Of a DNA stretch of 64,000 nt, positions 47,862 to 54,449 are shown piece after piece; the stretch's first letter is position 1; every line of letters starts with the position of its first letter. The stretch is from Neomegalonema sp. Lineage in GTDB: Bacteria; Pseudomonadota; Alphaproteobacteria; Rhodobacterales; Rhodobacteraceae. The position numbers and the translations under genes were made by a program. The notes beneath the pieces were generated by a model. It saw only the letters and a program-made list of their open reading frames with translations, did no database searches and was not told where the DNA came from. Location: NCBI RefSeq assembly GCF_028688855.1, contig NZ_JAQTXI010000006.1:1-64000 (forward strand), read 5' to 3'.

Positions 47862-49471
47862 CCGACCAAGGGCTCGCCCCGCCGAAAGAAGCCGCGCCGA
47901 AAGGATTCTCCCTCCCCGAAGGCTTCTTCGGCGAGGCCTGGCCCGCATGGCGCCGGACCATCCTGCTGATGTCGGGTCTGGCGGTTCTGGCTCTGGGGCT
48001 TCAGGCTCCGGCGGTTCTGGACATGATCGGCGTGTGGATCTCCTCGCCGACCTACAACCACGGTTTTCTCGTCCTGCCCGCGAGCCTCTGGTTCGTCTGG
48101 CGCAAACGCGCCGAATTGCGCGGGATCGCGCCGAGGGCCTCGTTTTGGGGTCTGGCGCCTTTGGCTCTGGCGGCGGTTCTGGCGACCCTCGGCGGGCTGA
48201 TGGGCGCGGCGATCTTCGAACACGCCGCCGTGGCCTTCTCTCTGATGGGCGTGGCGATTCTGGCGGCGGGCTCCGAATTCGCGCGGCGGTTCTGGTTTCC
48301 TCTGGCCTTCCTGATCTTCCTCGTCCCCTTCGGCGACGAGCTCACGCCCTTGCTGCAGGAATGGACGGCGGACGTCTCGGTCTGGCTGCTGCGGGCCTCG
48401 GGCGTGCCGACCTATCGCGAAGGGATCATGATCGAGCTGCCCGACGCCCTCTTCGAAGTCGCGGAGGCTTGCGCGGGTCTGCGCTTCCTCATCGCGATGA
48501 TGGTCGTGGCGGCGGCTTTCGCGCATCTCTCCTATGAGCGCCTCTGGAAATGGGTTGTGTTCGGCCTTCTGGCGGTGGCGGTTCCGGTGGGCGCGAATTT
48601 CCTGCGCGCCTATGGAATCATGATGATCGCCCATCTCACCGACGGGCGCGTGGCGGCGGGCGTGGATCATCTGGTCTATGGCTGGGTCTTCTTCTCGGCG
48701 GTGATGCTGCTGCTGCTCTGGATCGGCGGCCGCTTCGCCGATCTCCGGTGGGACGCTTCCTCCGCCCCGACCTCCGCCGCGCCCCCGGTTGCGCCCGCCG
48801 CTCCGCAGGACGCCCGCAAGACCTGGGCGGCTCTGGGGCTCGGCGCCCTGCTGCTGGCGACGCCCACGACGGCGCTGTCCATCACGGCGCCGGATCGCGG
48901 GATCTCTCCGCCGCCCGCCGACTGGGCTCCTGCGACGCCTGCGGGCTGGAGCGCCGTCCCGCCCGCCGAAGACTGGACGCCTCATCTTCAGGGTCTGGAC
49001 CGCCTCTATCGCTTCGGCTTCGTGAAGGACGGCGTTCAGGTGGATCTCGTGATCGGCTATTACCTCTGGGAGCGTCCCGGCGCCGAGGCGGGCCAATCGA
49101 CCAACCGCTTCGAGGACGACGACGTTTGGGTGCGTTCGCGCCAGGCCCGCGCCGAGATCGGCGGCCTGCCGACCCGCCTTGAAGACCTCAGCCACGCCCG
49201 CATCCACGAGGGCCGGGGCGCGAGCTTCGCCAGCCGCCTCGTGACGGCCTGGTATTGGACGGGCGGCGAATTCAGCGCCGACGCGCGCCGCGCGGGCCTC
49301 GACGCCATGAAGGCGCGTCTGACGGGCGGCCCTCAGGAGGCGGCGATTCTGGCGCTCTCCACGCCTTACGCCCGCCCGACGGATCGGGCTGCGGCTCTGG
49401 CGGCGCTGGAGGCGTTCATGGCGGACTTCGGCCCCCTCGACGCCCCGCTGGAGGCTCTGGCCTCTCGATAA
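47858..49471 (+). CDS. xrtA: exosortase A (XrtA) fused to an EpsI domain
   Basis: Residues 35-290 are the eight-helix exosortase, a membrane cysteine protease/transpeptidase that cleaves PEP-CTERM sorting signals. The catalytic triad is visible: Cys205 in EACAGLRFL, Arg250 in ANFLRAYG and His271 in DHLVYGWVFF. From about residue 320 the EpsI-family periplasmic domain follows (WSAVPPAEDWTPHLQG, VDLVIGYYLWERPGAEAG), a fusion known for XrtA. Length 537 residues. No PEP-CTERM target protein is encoded in the window. It is the last gene of the exopolysaccharide run. Confidence 0.93.
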   Translation: MTDQGLAPPKEAAPKGFSLPEGFFGEAWPAWRRTILLMSGLAVLALGLQAPAVLDMIGVWISSPTYNHGFLVLPASLWFVWRKRAELRGIAPRASFWGLAPLALAAVLATLGGLMGAAIFEHAAVAFSLMGVAILAAGSEFARRFWFPLAFLIFLVPFGDELTPLLQEWTADVSVWLLRASGVPTYREGIMIELPDALFEVAEACAGLRFLIAMMVVAAAFAHLSYERLWKWVVFGLLAVAVPVGANFLRAYGIMMIAHLTDGRVAAGVDHLVYGWVFFSAVMLLLLWIGGRFADLRWDASSAPTSAAPPVAPAAPQDARKTWAALGLGALLLATPTTALSITAPDRGISPPPADWAPATPAGWSAVPPAEDWTPHLQGLDRLYRFGFVKDGVQVDLVIGYYLWERPGAEAGQSTNRFEDDDVWVRSRQARAEIGGLPTRLEDLSHARIHEGRGASFASRLVTAWYWTGGEFSADARRAGLDAMKARLTGGPQEAAILALSTPYARPTDRAAALAALEAFMADFGPLDAPLEALASR

Positions 49472-49522
49472 ACCCGCGAGGAGGCTTTAATCTGGCGGCT
49501 CTTGCGATCAGGAGCCGCCGCC

Positions 49523-50050
49523 ATGAGCCTCGACGAAACCCGCCCTTTCCTGCCTCTGCGCATCGCGGTTCTGACCGTCTCGGACACGCGCGGCCCCGAG
49601 GACGACGCTTCGGGCGATCTTCTGGCCGCCCGCGTCGAGGCTTCGGGCCATGTCCTGGCCGCCCGCGACCTGCTGCGCGACGATCGCGCCGGACTGGAAG
49701 CGCGGCTGCGGCTCTGGATCGCGAATCCGGAGATCGACGTGATCCTGACCACCGGCGGCACCGGGCTCACGGGGCGCGACGTCACGGTGGAGGCCCACAA
49801 GGCGGTCTACGAAAAGGAGATCGACGGCTTTTCGACTGTCTTCCACATGGTCTCCTTCAGGAACATCGGCGTCTCGACCCTGCAAAGCCGAGCCTGCGGC
49901 GGGGTGGCGGGGGGGACTTACCTCTTCGCCTTACCGGGCTCTCCGGGAGCCTGCCGCGACGCTTGGGACGAGATCCTCGTGCGTCAGCTGGATTCCCGCT
50001 GGCGGCCCTGCAACTTCGCCAGGATCCTCGACCGCCTGACCGAAGCGTGA
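49523..50050 (+). CDS. moaB: molybdenum cofactor biosynthesis protein B
   Basis: A 175-residue MoaB/MogA-family protein, which adenylylates molybdopterin before metal insertion. LRIAVLTVSDTRGPEDDASG opens the fold (first 20 residues shown only in part: IAVLTVSDTRGPEDD), TTGGTGLTGRDVTVEA is the molybdopterin-binding loop, and LPGSPGACRDAWDEIL completes the active site. AGGAG eight bases before the ATG at 49523 fixes the start. It has no functional link to either neighbour and separates the exosortase locus from the graspetide genes. Confidence 0.92.
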   Translation: MSLDETRPFLPLRIAVLTVSDTRGPEDDASGDLLAARVEASGHVLAARDLLRDDRAGLEARLRLWIANPEIDVILTTGGTGLTGRDVTVEAHKAVYEKEIDGFSTVFHMVSFRNIGVSTLQSRACGGVAGGTYLFALPGSPGACRDAWDEILVRQLDSRWRPCNFARILDRLTEA

Positions 50051-50349
50051 GGCTTCCTGCGTCCTTCTTCAGGACGCCGCGTAGATGATCCTTGAATTTC
50101 AATCCGGTTCATCTCCGGATTCAGGACGAACCCGAGGCGGCCGCCCCTGAAGCGAGCCGCCTTTTCTCGCCTTCATCCCTGCTTGAGGAGCGCTTGGGTT
50201 CATCGCCTTCCGAACATCCGGTTTCCGCGTCTCGAGACGAGCGGATCGTTTCATAATGGAGTGAGTCCCTGGATCGATCTGATTGATCAATCTCCGGTAT
50301 TGTATTATTTTAGGACATTGGATCACAAGATCTGACAGGGGTTCTCATC
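50051..50349 (+). promoter_or_regulatory. 299-bp region upstream of the first graspetide precursor
   Basis: It carries a weak hairpin at 50059-50077 (GCGTCCT/AGGACGC), a 7-bp dyad at 50101-50121 (AATCCGG/CCGGATT), a perfect palindrome CGTCTCGAGACG at 50228-50239 and ATTGATCAAT at 50282-50291. The last 60 bases are A+T-rich (TATTGTATTATTTTAGG at about 50299), the probable promoter of the first precursor gene. AGGGG at 50337 is its ribosome site. Confidence 0.45.
50135..50165 (+). terminator. possible terminator after moaB
   Basis: Stem AGGCGGC (50135-50141) and GCCGCCT (50156-50162) with a 14-base loop, followed by TTTT (50162-50165). It would separate moaB from the precursor genes. Confidence 0.45.
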
Positions 50350-50967
50350 ATGACGCGCATCAACGGCGGTTCGTCGTTCTGGAATTCATTCCTGAAGCCG
50401 GGCTTCTCCGGCTCCAACCGTCCCGGCGGCAACCATGGCGGCGGAAGCCCCGGCGCCACGACTCTGGCGGTCGGCGAAGAGGGCGGCGGGCATCGTCCCG
50501 GCAGGCCCGGCGGCAACCACGGCGGCGGACGTCCCGACGCCACGACTCTGGCGGTCGGCGAAGAGGGCGGCGGGCCTCGTCCCGGCGGTCCCGGCGGCAA
50601 CCATGGCGGCGGACGTCCCGACGCCACGACTCTGGCGGTCGGCGAAGAGGGCGGCGGGCCTCGTCCCGGCGGTCCCGGCGGCAACCATGGCGGCGGACAT
50701 CATCCGGGCGGGCCCGGCGGCAACCACGGCGGCGGAAGCCCCGGCGTGACCACTCGGGCCGTCGGCGAAGAGGACGGCGGATGGGCCACCACCTTCGCGG
50801 CCGGCGAAGAGGGCGGCGGGCCCCGTCCCGGCGGTCCCGGCGGCGGGGTCGGGAGCACCCGCGCGGCGGGCGAGGAAGGCGGCTGGTGCGGAACCGGCTC
50901 CGGCGGCCCGACGATGTCCACCATGGCCCTCGGCGAAGAGGGCGGCGGCTGGAAGCGTCAGGGCTGA
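50350..50967 (+). CDS. multi-core graspetide precursor 1 (7 cores)
   Basis: The 205-residue protein is a short leader (MTRINGGSSFWNSFLKPGF) followed by seven copies of (T/S)TxxxGEE at residues 37-44, 65-72, 93-100, 134-141, 147-154, 169-176 and 190-197: TTLAVGEE three times, then TTRAVGEE, TTFAAGEE, STRAAGEE and STMALGEE. Linkers are Gly/Pro/His-rich (GPRPGGPGGNHGGG). TTxxxxEE is the plesiocin-type graspetide core, in which an ATP-grasp enzyme joins Thr hydroxyls to Glu carboxyls as side-chain esters. There is no signal peptide. A terminator follows at 51147. The cross-linking is inferred from motif and the ATP-grasp gene at 54450. Confidence 0.8.
   Translation: MTRINGGSSFWNSFLKPGFSGSNRPGGNHGGGSPGATTLAVGEEGGGHRPGRPGGNHGGGRPDATTLAVGEEGGGPRPGGPGGNHGGGRPDATTLAVGEEGGGPRPGGPGGNHGGGHHPGGPGGNHGGGSPGVTTRAVGEEDGGWATTFAAGEEGGGPRPGGPGGGVGSTRAAGEEGGWCGTGSGGPTMSTMALGEEGGGWKRQG
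50455..50706 (+). repeat. 84-bp tandem repeat coding for cores 1-3
   Basis: Copies start at 50455, 50539 and 50623 (exact period 84 bp, 28 codons: one core plus one linker). The first two are nearly identical and the third diverges after the GGNHGGG linker. The even frame-keeping period points to amplification of core units. Confidence 0.9.
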
Positions 50968-51272
50968 TCCCTGACGTCTGTCCCGGCGCAGCCGGCAAGG
51001 CCCGGAGCCTCCGGACGATCCCGCGGGATCGGAAAAGGCTCCGGCGCAAGGTTGAGGCGCCGGCTCCGGACGGTCGGCGCCCAGGGCGCGGAGAGGCGTT
51101 TCCGGGCGATCCGCAAGGATCTCCGGGCCTCCCGGCCCCCGGAGAAGGGGCGGCGCGAGCCGCTCCTTTTTCATGTCGGGCTCCTGAACCCCGGCCCCCT
51201 GTCCCGATGAGGCCCGAATCTTGAAGGGCGATCTCGTCGCGCCGATCCCGGCGCCCATGTCAGGGGATCGCC
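50968..51272. other. 305-bp intergenic stretch between precursors 1 and 2
   Basis: It contains GATCCCGCGGGATC (51015-51028) followed by GGAAAAGGC, which faintly resembles the second dyad of the dispersed element, and the terminator at 51147-51171. No gene was seen. AGGGG seven bases before 51273 is the ribosome site of precursor 2. Confidence 0.5.
51147..51171 (+). terminator. intrinsic terminator after precursor 1
   Basis: Stem GGGGCGGC (51147-51154) and GCCGCTCC (51159-51166, one G-T pair) with a GCGA loop, followed by TTTTT. Precursor 1 is therefore probably a separate transcript from precursor 2, at least in part. Confidence 0.75.
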
Positions 51273-52220
51273 ATGAGCATCGTCCACACCTTCTCCACAA
51301 GGCCCGTCGAGCAGTCGAAGACCTATATCGAGGCCTTCCGCAGACAGCAGCCTCAGGTCATCGTCCACAAGGCTCCGCCCGCCGCGGCCTCTCCGGCCTC
51401 CGGCTCGACGGCGGGCTCCTCGCCGGTGGTCCAGGTGGCCACCACCCTCGCCTCGGGCGAGGAGAACGGCGCGGCCACGGCCTATCAGGGCTCCGGAGTC
51501 TTCACCACCCTCGCCTCGGGCGAGGAGGGGACCCCCGCCACGCCCTCGCCTCAGGCGCCGGGCGGCGGCGTCCTCACCACCCTGGCCATCGGCGAGGAAG
51601 GCGCCCAGAGCTCTTCGACCGGGACCACGACCGGGAGCGCCTCGGGCTCGAACTCCTCCGGCCAGGGCTCTTTCGGGATGACGACCCTCGCCATCGGCGA
51701 GGAAGGCGGCTCCGTCGCGACGGGCTCCGCAGGCTCCTCGACGGGAGCGGCCTCCACCTTCGTCACCCATGTCGTCGGCGAGAGCGGGATCGTCTCGGGC
51801 TCGGGCGTCACCCTGACGACCATGGCCGTCGGAGAGGAAGGCGCCTCCTCCGCGAACGGCTCGGCCAGCGGCTCGGGCGGCGGCTCGGGCGGCGGGCTCT
51901 CCGCCTCCACGCTGGCCATCGGCGAGGAAGGCGGCTCCGCAGGCTCCTCGACGGGGACGACCTCCACCTTCGTCACCCATGTCGTCGGCGAGAGCGGGAT
52001 CGTCTCGGGCTCGGGCGTCACCCTGACGACCATGGCCGTCGGAGAGGAGGGCGCCTCCTCCGCGAACGGTTCGGCCGGCGGCTCGGGCGGCGGGCTCTCC
52101 GCCTCCACGCTGGCCATCGGCGAGGAGGGCGGCGGCTGGCGGCCCTCGACCGGGCTCAAGGGCGGCGGGAGCCATTCCGGCTTCGCCTTCTGGAGGACGG
52201 GCAGGCGGAACGGCTTCTGA
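51273..52220 (+). CDS. multi-core graspetide precursor 2 (8 intact, 2 degenerate cores)
   Basis: The 315-residue protein has a polar leader (MSIVHTFSTRPVEQSKTYIE, then AFRRQQPQVIVHK) unlike the other three and no signal peptide. Intact cores lie at residues 57-64, 78-85, 102-109, 137-144, 182-189, 212-219, 252-259 and 279-286 (TTLASGEE, TTLAIGEE, TTMAVGEE, STLAIGEE types). Two degenerate cores VTHVVGES at 164-171 and 234-241 have lost the first Thr and the last Glu together. Linkers are Ser/Gly-rich. The C-terminus is GGGW then a Gly/Arg/Phe tail. A 200-bp segment holding three of the cores is duplicated. Function as an ester-cross-linked peptide precursor is inferred. Confidence 0.8.
   Translation: MSIVHTFSTRPVEQSKTYIEAFRRQQPQVIVHKAPPAAASPASGSTAGSSPVVQVATTLASGEENGAATAYQGSGVFTTLASGEEGTPATPSPQAPGGGVLTTLAIGEEGAQSSSTGTTTGSASGSNSSGQGSFGMTTLAIGEEGGSVATGSAGSSTGAASTFVTHVVGESGIVSGSGVTLTTMAVGEEGASSANGSASGSGGGSGGGLSASTLAIGEEGGSAGSSTGTTSTFVTHVVGESGIVSGSGVTLTTMAVGEEGASSANGSAGGSGGGLSASTLAIGEEGGGWRPSTGLKGGGSHSGFAFWRTGRRNGF
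51723..52133 (+). repeat. tandem duplication of about 200 bp within precursor 2
   Basis: Copy 1 spans 51723-51932 (210 bp) and copy 2 51933-52133, nearly identical but 12 bases shorter in the Gly/Ser linker. Each copy encodes one degenerate core, one TTMAVGEE and one STLAIGEE. The low divergence suggests a recent event. Confidence 0.9.
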
Positions 52221-52251
52221 AGCCTCCTGCGCCTCGCGAGGGGCTTGCGTG

Positions 52252-52293
52252 CTCCGGGTTCCGCGCGCCTTCCGGGTTGCGCGGAATCCGGAG
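52252..52293 (+). other. long hairpin downstream of precursor 2
   Basis: Nested inverted repeats CTCCGG...CCGGAG (52252-52257, 52288-52293) and TTCCGCGC...GCGCGGAA (52259-52266, 52279-52286) form an extended hairpin. No T run follows, so it may protect the mRNA 3' end or act as a factor-assisted stop. The gap 52221-52445 otherwise holds the precursor 3 promoter region. Confidence 0.6.
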
Positions 52294-52348
52294 TTCATCC
52301 GTCGGCGTCTTCCCTGGTCCGGAAATCGGCGGCGCCGGGGCAACAGGC

Positions 52349-52368
52349 TGTATTTTCGCCTTTTTTGG
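52349..52368 (+). promoter_or_regulatory. conserved upstream motif of precursor 3 (shared with precursor 4)
   Basis: TGTATTTTCGCC followed by TTTTTTGG lies 97 bases before the precursor 3 start. A near match lies upstream of precursor 4 at 53156-53176. A T-rich block this clear in such G+C-rich DNA is a likely promoter part. Confidence 0.45.
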
Positions 52369-52445
52369 AGCCTAGATCCTTCCTCGCGGGCGGAGGCGTC
52401 GCGACGCGCTCCGGGGCCATCCCAACATCCCGAGAGGAGACGACC

Positions 52446-53009
52446 ATGAGTCTGACGAGCGAAAATCTCTCCCGGAAGGCGGGCGGGGTCCTGAGCGCTC
52501 TGGCGCTCGCCAATCTGGCCTTGCAGACCCTGCTTGCGGGCGCCGCCGTCGCGGCCCCGACGCCGGGGAGTCTGAAGGGCTCGGCGCTCGACCTCGTCGA
52601 GCCCGGCGCGCTCCGGAGCGTCGCCGCGCCTGAGGCCGAGGCGGGCGCGGACGTCGAGCTGGCCCAGGGCTGGGCCACCACCCTGGCGGTCGGCGAGGAG
52701 GGCGGCGTCCATCGTCCGCAGCCGCGTCCTCCGGTCTGGGGCTCTCCGACCACCTACGCCATCGGCGAAGAGGGCGGCGGCTGGCATCAGCCGCGTCCTC
52801 CGCAGCCTCCGGGCTGGGGCGCGACCACCTACGCCCTCGGCGAGGAAGGCGGCGGCTGGAACCGTCCTCCGCCGCGGCCTCCGGGCTGGGGCGCCACCAC
52901 CTACGCCTTCGGCGAGGAGAGCGGCGGCGGCTGGGGTCCGAATCGCCCCACCACTCTGGCGCATGGCGAAGAGAGCTCGCATCGGCCTCCGCCGCGTCCC
53001 TGGCGCTGA
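52446..53009 (+). CDS. multi-core graspetide precursor 3 (5 cores) with signal-peptide-like leader
   Basis: A 187-residue precursor. Residues 1-37 look like a Sec-type signal peptide: n-region NLSRKAG, hydrophobic LSALALANLALQTLLAG and an AVAA cleavage site before PTP. A spacer ends in ELAQG, then five cores at 78-85, 102-109, 127-134, 151-158 and 169-176 (TTLAVGEE, TTYAIGEE, TTYALGEE, TTYAFGEE, TTLAHGEE) separated by Trp/Pro-rich linkers (GGWxxPRPP). GAGGAG at 52434 fixes the ATG at 52446. The leader is nearly identical to that of precursor 4, so the two are paralogues. Export after or during modification is inferred. Confidence 0.82.
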   Translation: MSLTSENLSRKAGGVLSALALANLALQTLLAGAAVAAPTPGSLKGSALDLVEPGALRSVAAPEAEAGADVELAQGWATTLAVGEEGGVHRPQPRPPVWGSPTTYAIGEEGGGWHQPRPPQPPGWGATTYALGEEGGGWNRPPPRPPGWGATTYAFGEESGGGWGPNRPTTLAHGEESSHRPPPRPWR

Positions 53010-53155
53010 GCCGGATCCGGAAAGACGGCGAGGGGCGGTTCCGTCCCTCGTCTCCCTCGCGCCTCCCCGAGGCGTCGCGCGGCCGCGCGGATCTTCCGCA
53101 TCCGGAATTTCCGCGCGGAGGCGGGCCGAATCTCGGAAGGCCTCTGGGGATCCGT

Positions 53156-53176
53156 TGTAATTCCGCCCTTTTCTTG
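53156..53176 (+). promoter_or_regulatory. conserved upstream motif of precursor 4
   Basis: TGTAATTCCGCCC followed by TTTTCTTG matches the block upstream of precursor 3. It is 187 bases from the start instead of 97; most of the extra distance is taken by the dispersed element just downstream. The gap 53010-53342 also has a weak hairpin CGAGGG/CCCTCG at 53029-53050 after precursor 3. Confidence 0.45.
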
Positions 53177-53185
53177 CGGTCTTGC

Positions 53186-53286
53186 GCGTTTTCCGATCCC
53201 CCTGGATCGCGCAAACGCTCTAAAGCTTCTCTTGTGGCCGCATCTTCGCGAGGCGAAGCCGTTTGGGCTCCGCTGGAGGATGCTCC
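53186..53286 (-). repeat. inverted copy of the dispersed two-hairpin element
   Basis: Read on the minus strand, this about 100-bp element has the same order as 4365-4581: GGAGCAT...ATGC hairpin with an inner GGAGCCC/GGCTTCG-type stem, a CTTTAG joint, and the dyad GCGTTT...AAACGC enclosing CGATCC/GGATCG. Only one unit is present here. It lies between the precursor 4 promoter motif and its ribosome site, as if inserted there. Confidence 0.8.
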
Positions 53287-53342
53287 GGCCTCGGGGAGGA
53301 CGCAGCCCTTGCGCCTTCCCGCAAGATGACGAGGAGAGATTC

Positions 53343-54326
53343 ATGAGTCTCACGAGCCAAACCCTCTCGCGGAAGGCCGGGAACGCCCTGAGCGCCCTGG
53401 CTCTGGCCAATCTGGCGCTCCAGACCCTTCTGGCGGGCTCCGCCGTCGCGGCGCCGACGCCGCGGGCTCCGGGCGGCGCGCCGGAATCCGGCCGCTCCGC
53501 CGAAGGCCTCCCCGCCGGAGTCCTTGAGGTCGCGCAGGGCCCGGGCGGCCTTCAGGCGACCACCCGCATGGTCGGCGAGGAATACGGCCCGCTCATCCGG
53601 CCCCAGCCCCAGCCTGCGCCCGGCGGAGTCGCCGCCACCACGCTGATGCTCGGCGAGGAGGGCGCGAGCGTCTCGCCCTCCCTGCCTCCGACCATCGCGC
53701 CCCAGCCGAGCACGCGCATGCTCGGCGAGGAAGGCGGCCCGACCATCACCACGGCCATGGTCGGGGAGGAAACCGGAGCCGCTCCGGCCCCGGCTCCCAC
53801 GCCGCCGCCCGGCGTCGCGACCACCGAGGCTCTGGGCGAGGAATCGGGCTCCTGGGGCTCCGCGACCACCTACGCCATCGGCGAGGAAGGCGGCCCGACC
53901 ATCACCACGGCCATGGTCGGCGAGGAGACGGGAGCGGCTCCGGCCCCGGCCCCGACGCAGCCCGGCGTCGCGACCACCATGGCCCTCGGCGAGGAATCGG
54001 GCTCCTGGGGCCCCGCGACCACCTACGCCATGGGCGAGGAGGAAGGCCCGACCATCACCACGGCCATGGCGGGCGAAGAGGCGGGCCTCACGCCGCAGCC
54101 TGCTCCTCCGCCGAACCGGCTCACCACCATGGCGCTCGGCGAAGAGACGGGCGCCGGGCCGCAGCCTGCTCCGCAACCGGCGCCGGGAGGCGTCACCACG
54201 ATGGCCCTTGGCGAGGAGACGGGATCCTGGGGGGCTCCGACGCCTCAGCCTCTGCCGGGCCGCTTCGACGGGCCGCAGATTCAGCCGCCCGTTCATCCCC
54301 CGCTTACCCGCGCCTGGGGAGAATGA
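53343..54326 (+). CDS. multi-core graspetide precursor 4 (12 cores) with signal-peptide-like leader
   Basis: The 327-residue protein shares its first 40 residues with precursor 3 (LSRKAG, then LSALALANLALQTLLAG and AVAAPTP) and the EVAQG spacer before the cores. Twelve cores lie at 73-80, 99-106, 123-130, 136-143, 160-167, 175-182, 188-195, 211-218, 227-234, 239-246, 261-268 and 285-292, among them TTRMVGEE, STRMLGEE, TTAMVGEE, TTYAIGEE and TTMALGEE. Linkers are Pro/Ala/Gln-rich. The Gly-Glu-Glu is invariant while core positions 3-5 vary. GAGGAG precedes the ATG. The ATP-grasp gene follows 123 bases later. Confidence 0.82.
   Translation: MSLTSQTLSRKAGNALSALALANLALQTLLAGSAVAAPTPRAPGGAPESGRSAEGLPAGVLEVAQGPGGLQATTRMVGEEYGPLIRPQPQPAPGGVAATTLMLGEEGASVSPSLPPTIAPQPSTRMLGEEGGPTITTAMVGEETGAAPAPAPTPPPGVATTEALGEESGSWGSATTYAIGEEGGPTITTAMVGEETGAAPAPAPTQPGVATTMALGEESGSWGPATTYAMGEEEGPTITTAMAGEEAGLTPQPAPPPNRLTTMALGEETGAGPQPAPQPAPGGVTTMALGEETGSWGAPTPQPLPGRFDGPQIQPPVHPPLTRAWGE
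53741..54090 (+). repeat. 153-156-bp repeats within precursor 4
   Basis: The GACCATCACCACGGCCATGG start recurs at 53741, 53897 and 54050 (spacings 156 and 153 bp, both whole codons). Each full unit encodes three cores (TTAMVGEE, TTxALGEE, TTYAxGEE); the third copy is partial. Confidence 0.85.
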
Positions 54327-54333
54327 GCCGGAG

Positions 54334-54402
54334 GGGGCGCTCCGGACGCGCCCCTCTCCGACCCTGCTTTCGCGTCGCGCCCCGTCCTGACCGGCGGGGC
54401 GC
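54334..54402 (+). other. two hairpins between precursor 4 and the ATP-grasp gene
   Basis: GGGGCGC/GCGCCCC (54334-54340, 54348-54354) and GCGCCCCG/CGGGGCGC (54377-54384, 54395-54402) are perfect stems without T runs. They could attenuate read-through so that the enzyme is made at lower level than its substrates, as in many RiPP operons. Confidence 0.5.
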
Positions 54403-54449
54403 CGACCTGTTCATGACCAGACGGCCACGGCTCAGGAGCGGCTTCTCCA

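Noticed and set aside
32038..49471. PEP-CTERM proteins within the exosortase locus
   Set aside because: No C-terminus with a PEP motif, hydrophobic helix and basic end was found among the encoded proteins.
50455..52133. Possible assembly artefact or CRISPR-like signal from regular repeats
   Set aside because: The repeat periods are whole codons within intact reading frames and copies differ by small substitutions, so coding repeats are the simpler reading; assembly should still be confirmed by long reads.
50350..54326. Adhesins, PE-PGRS-like or silk-like repeat proteins instead of RiPP precursors
   Set aside because: The repeated part is one strict octapeptide with invariant Gly-Glu-Glu and Thr/Ser-Thr, the linkers differ among the four proteins, and an ATP-grasp ligase is adjacent; structural repeat proteins would not show this.
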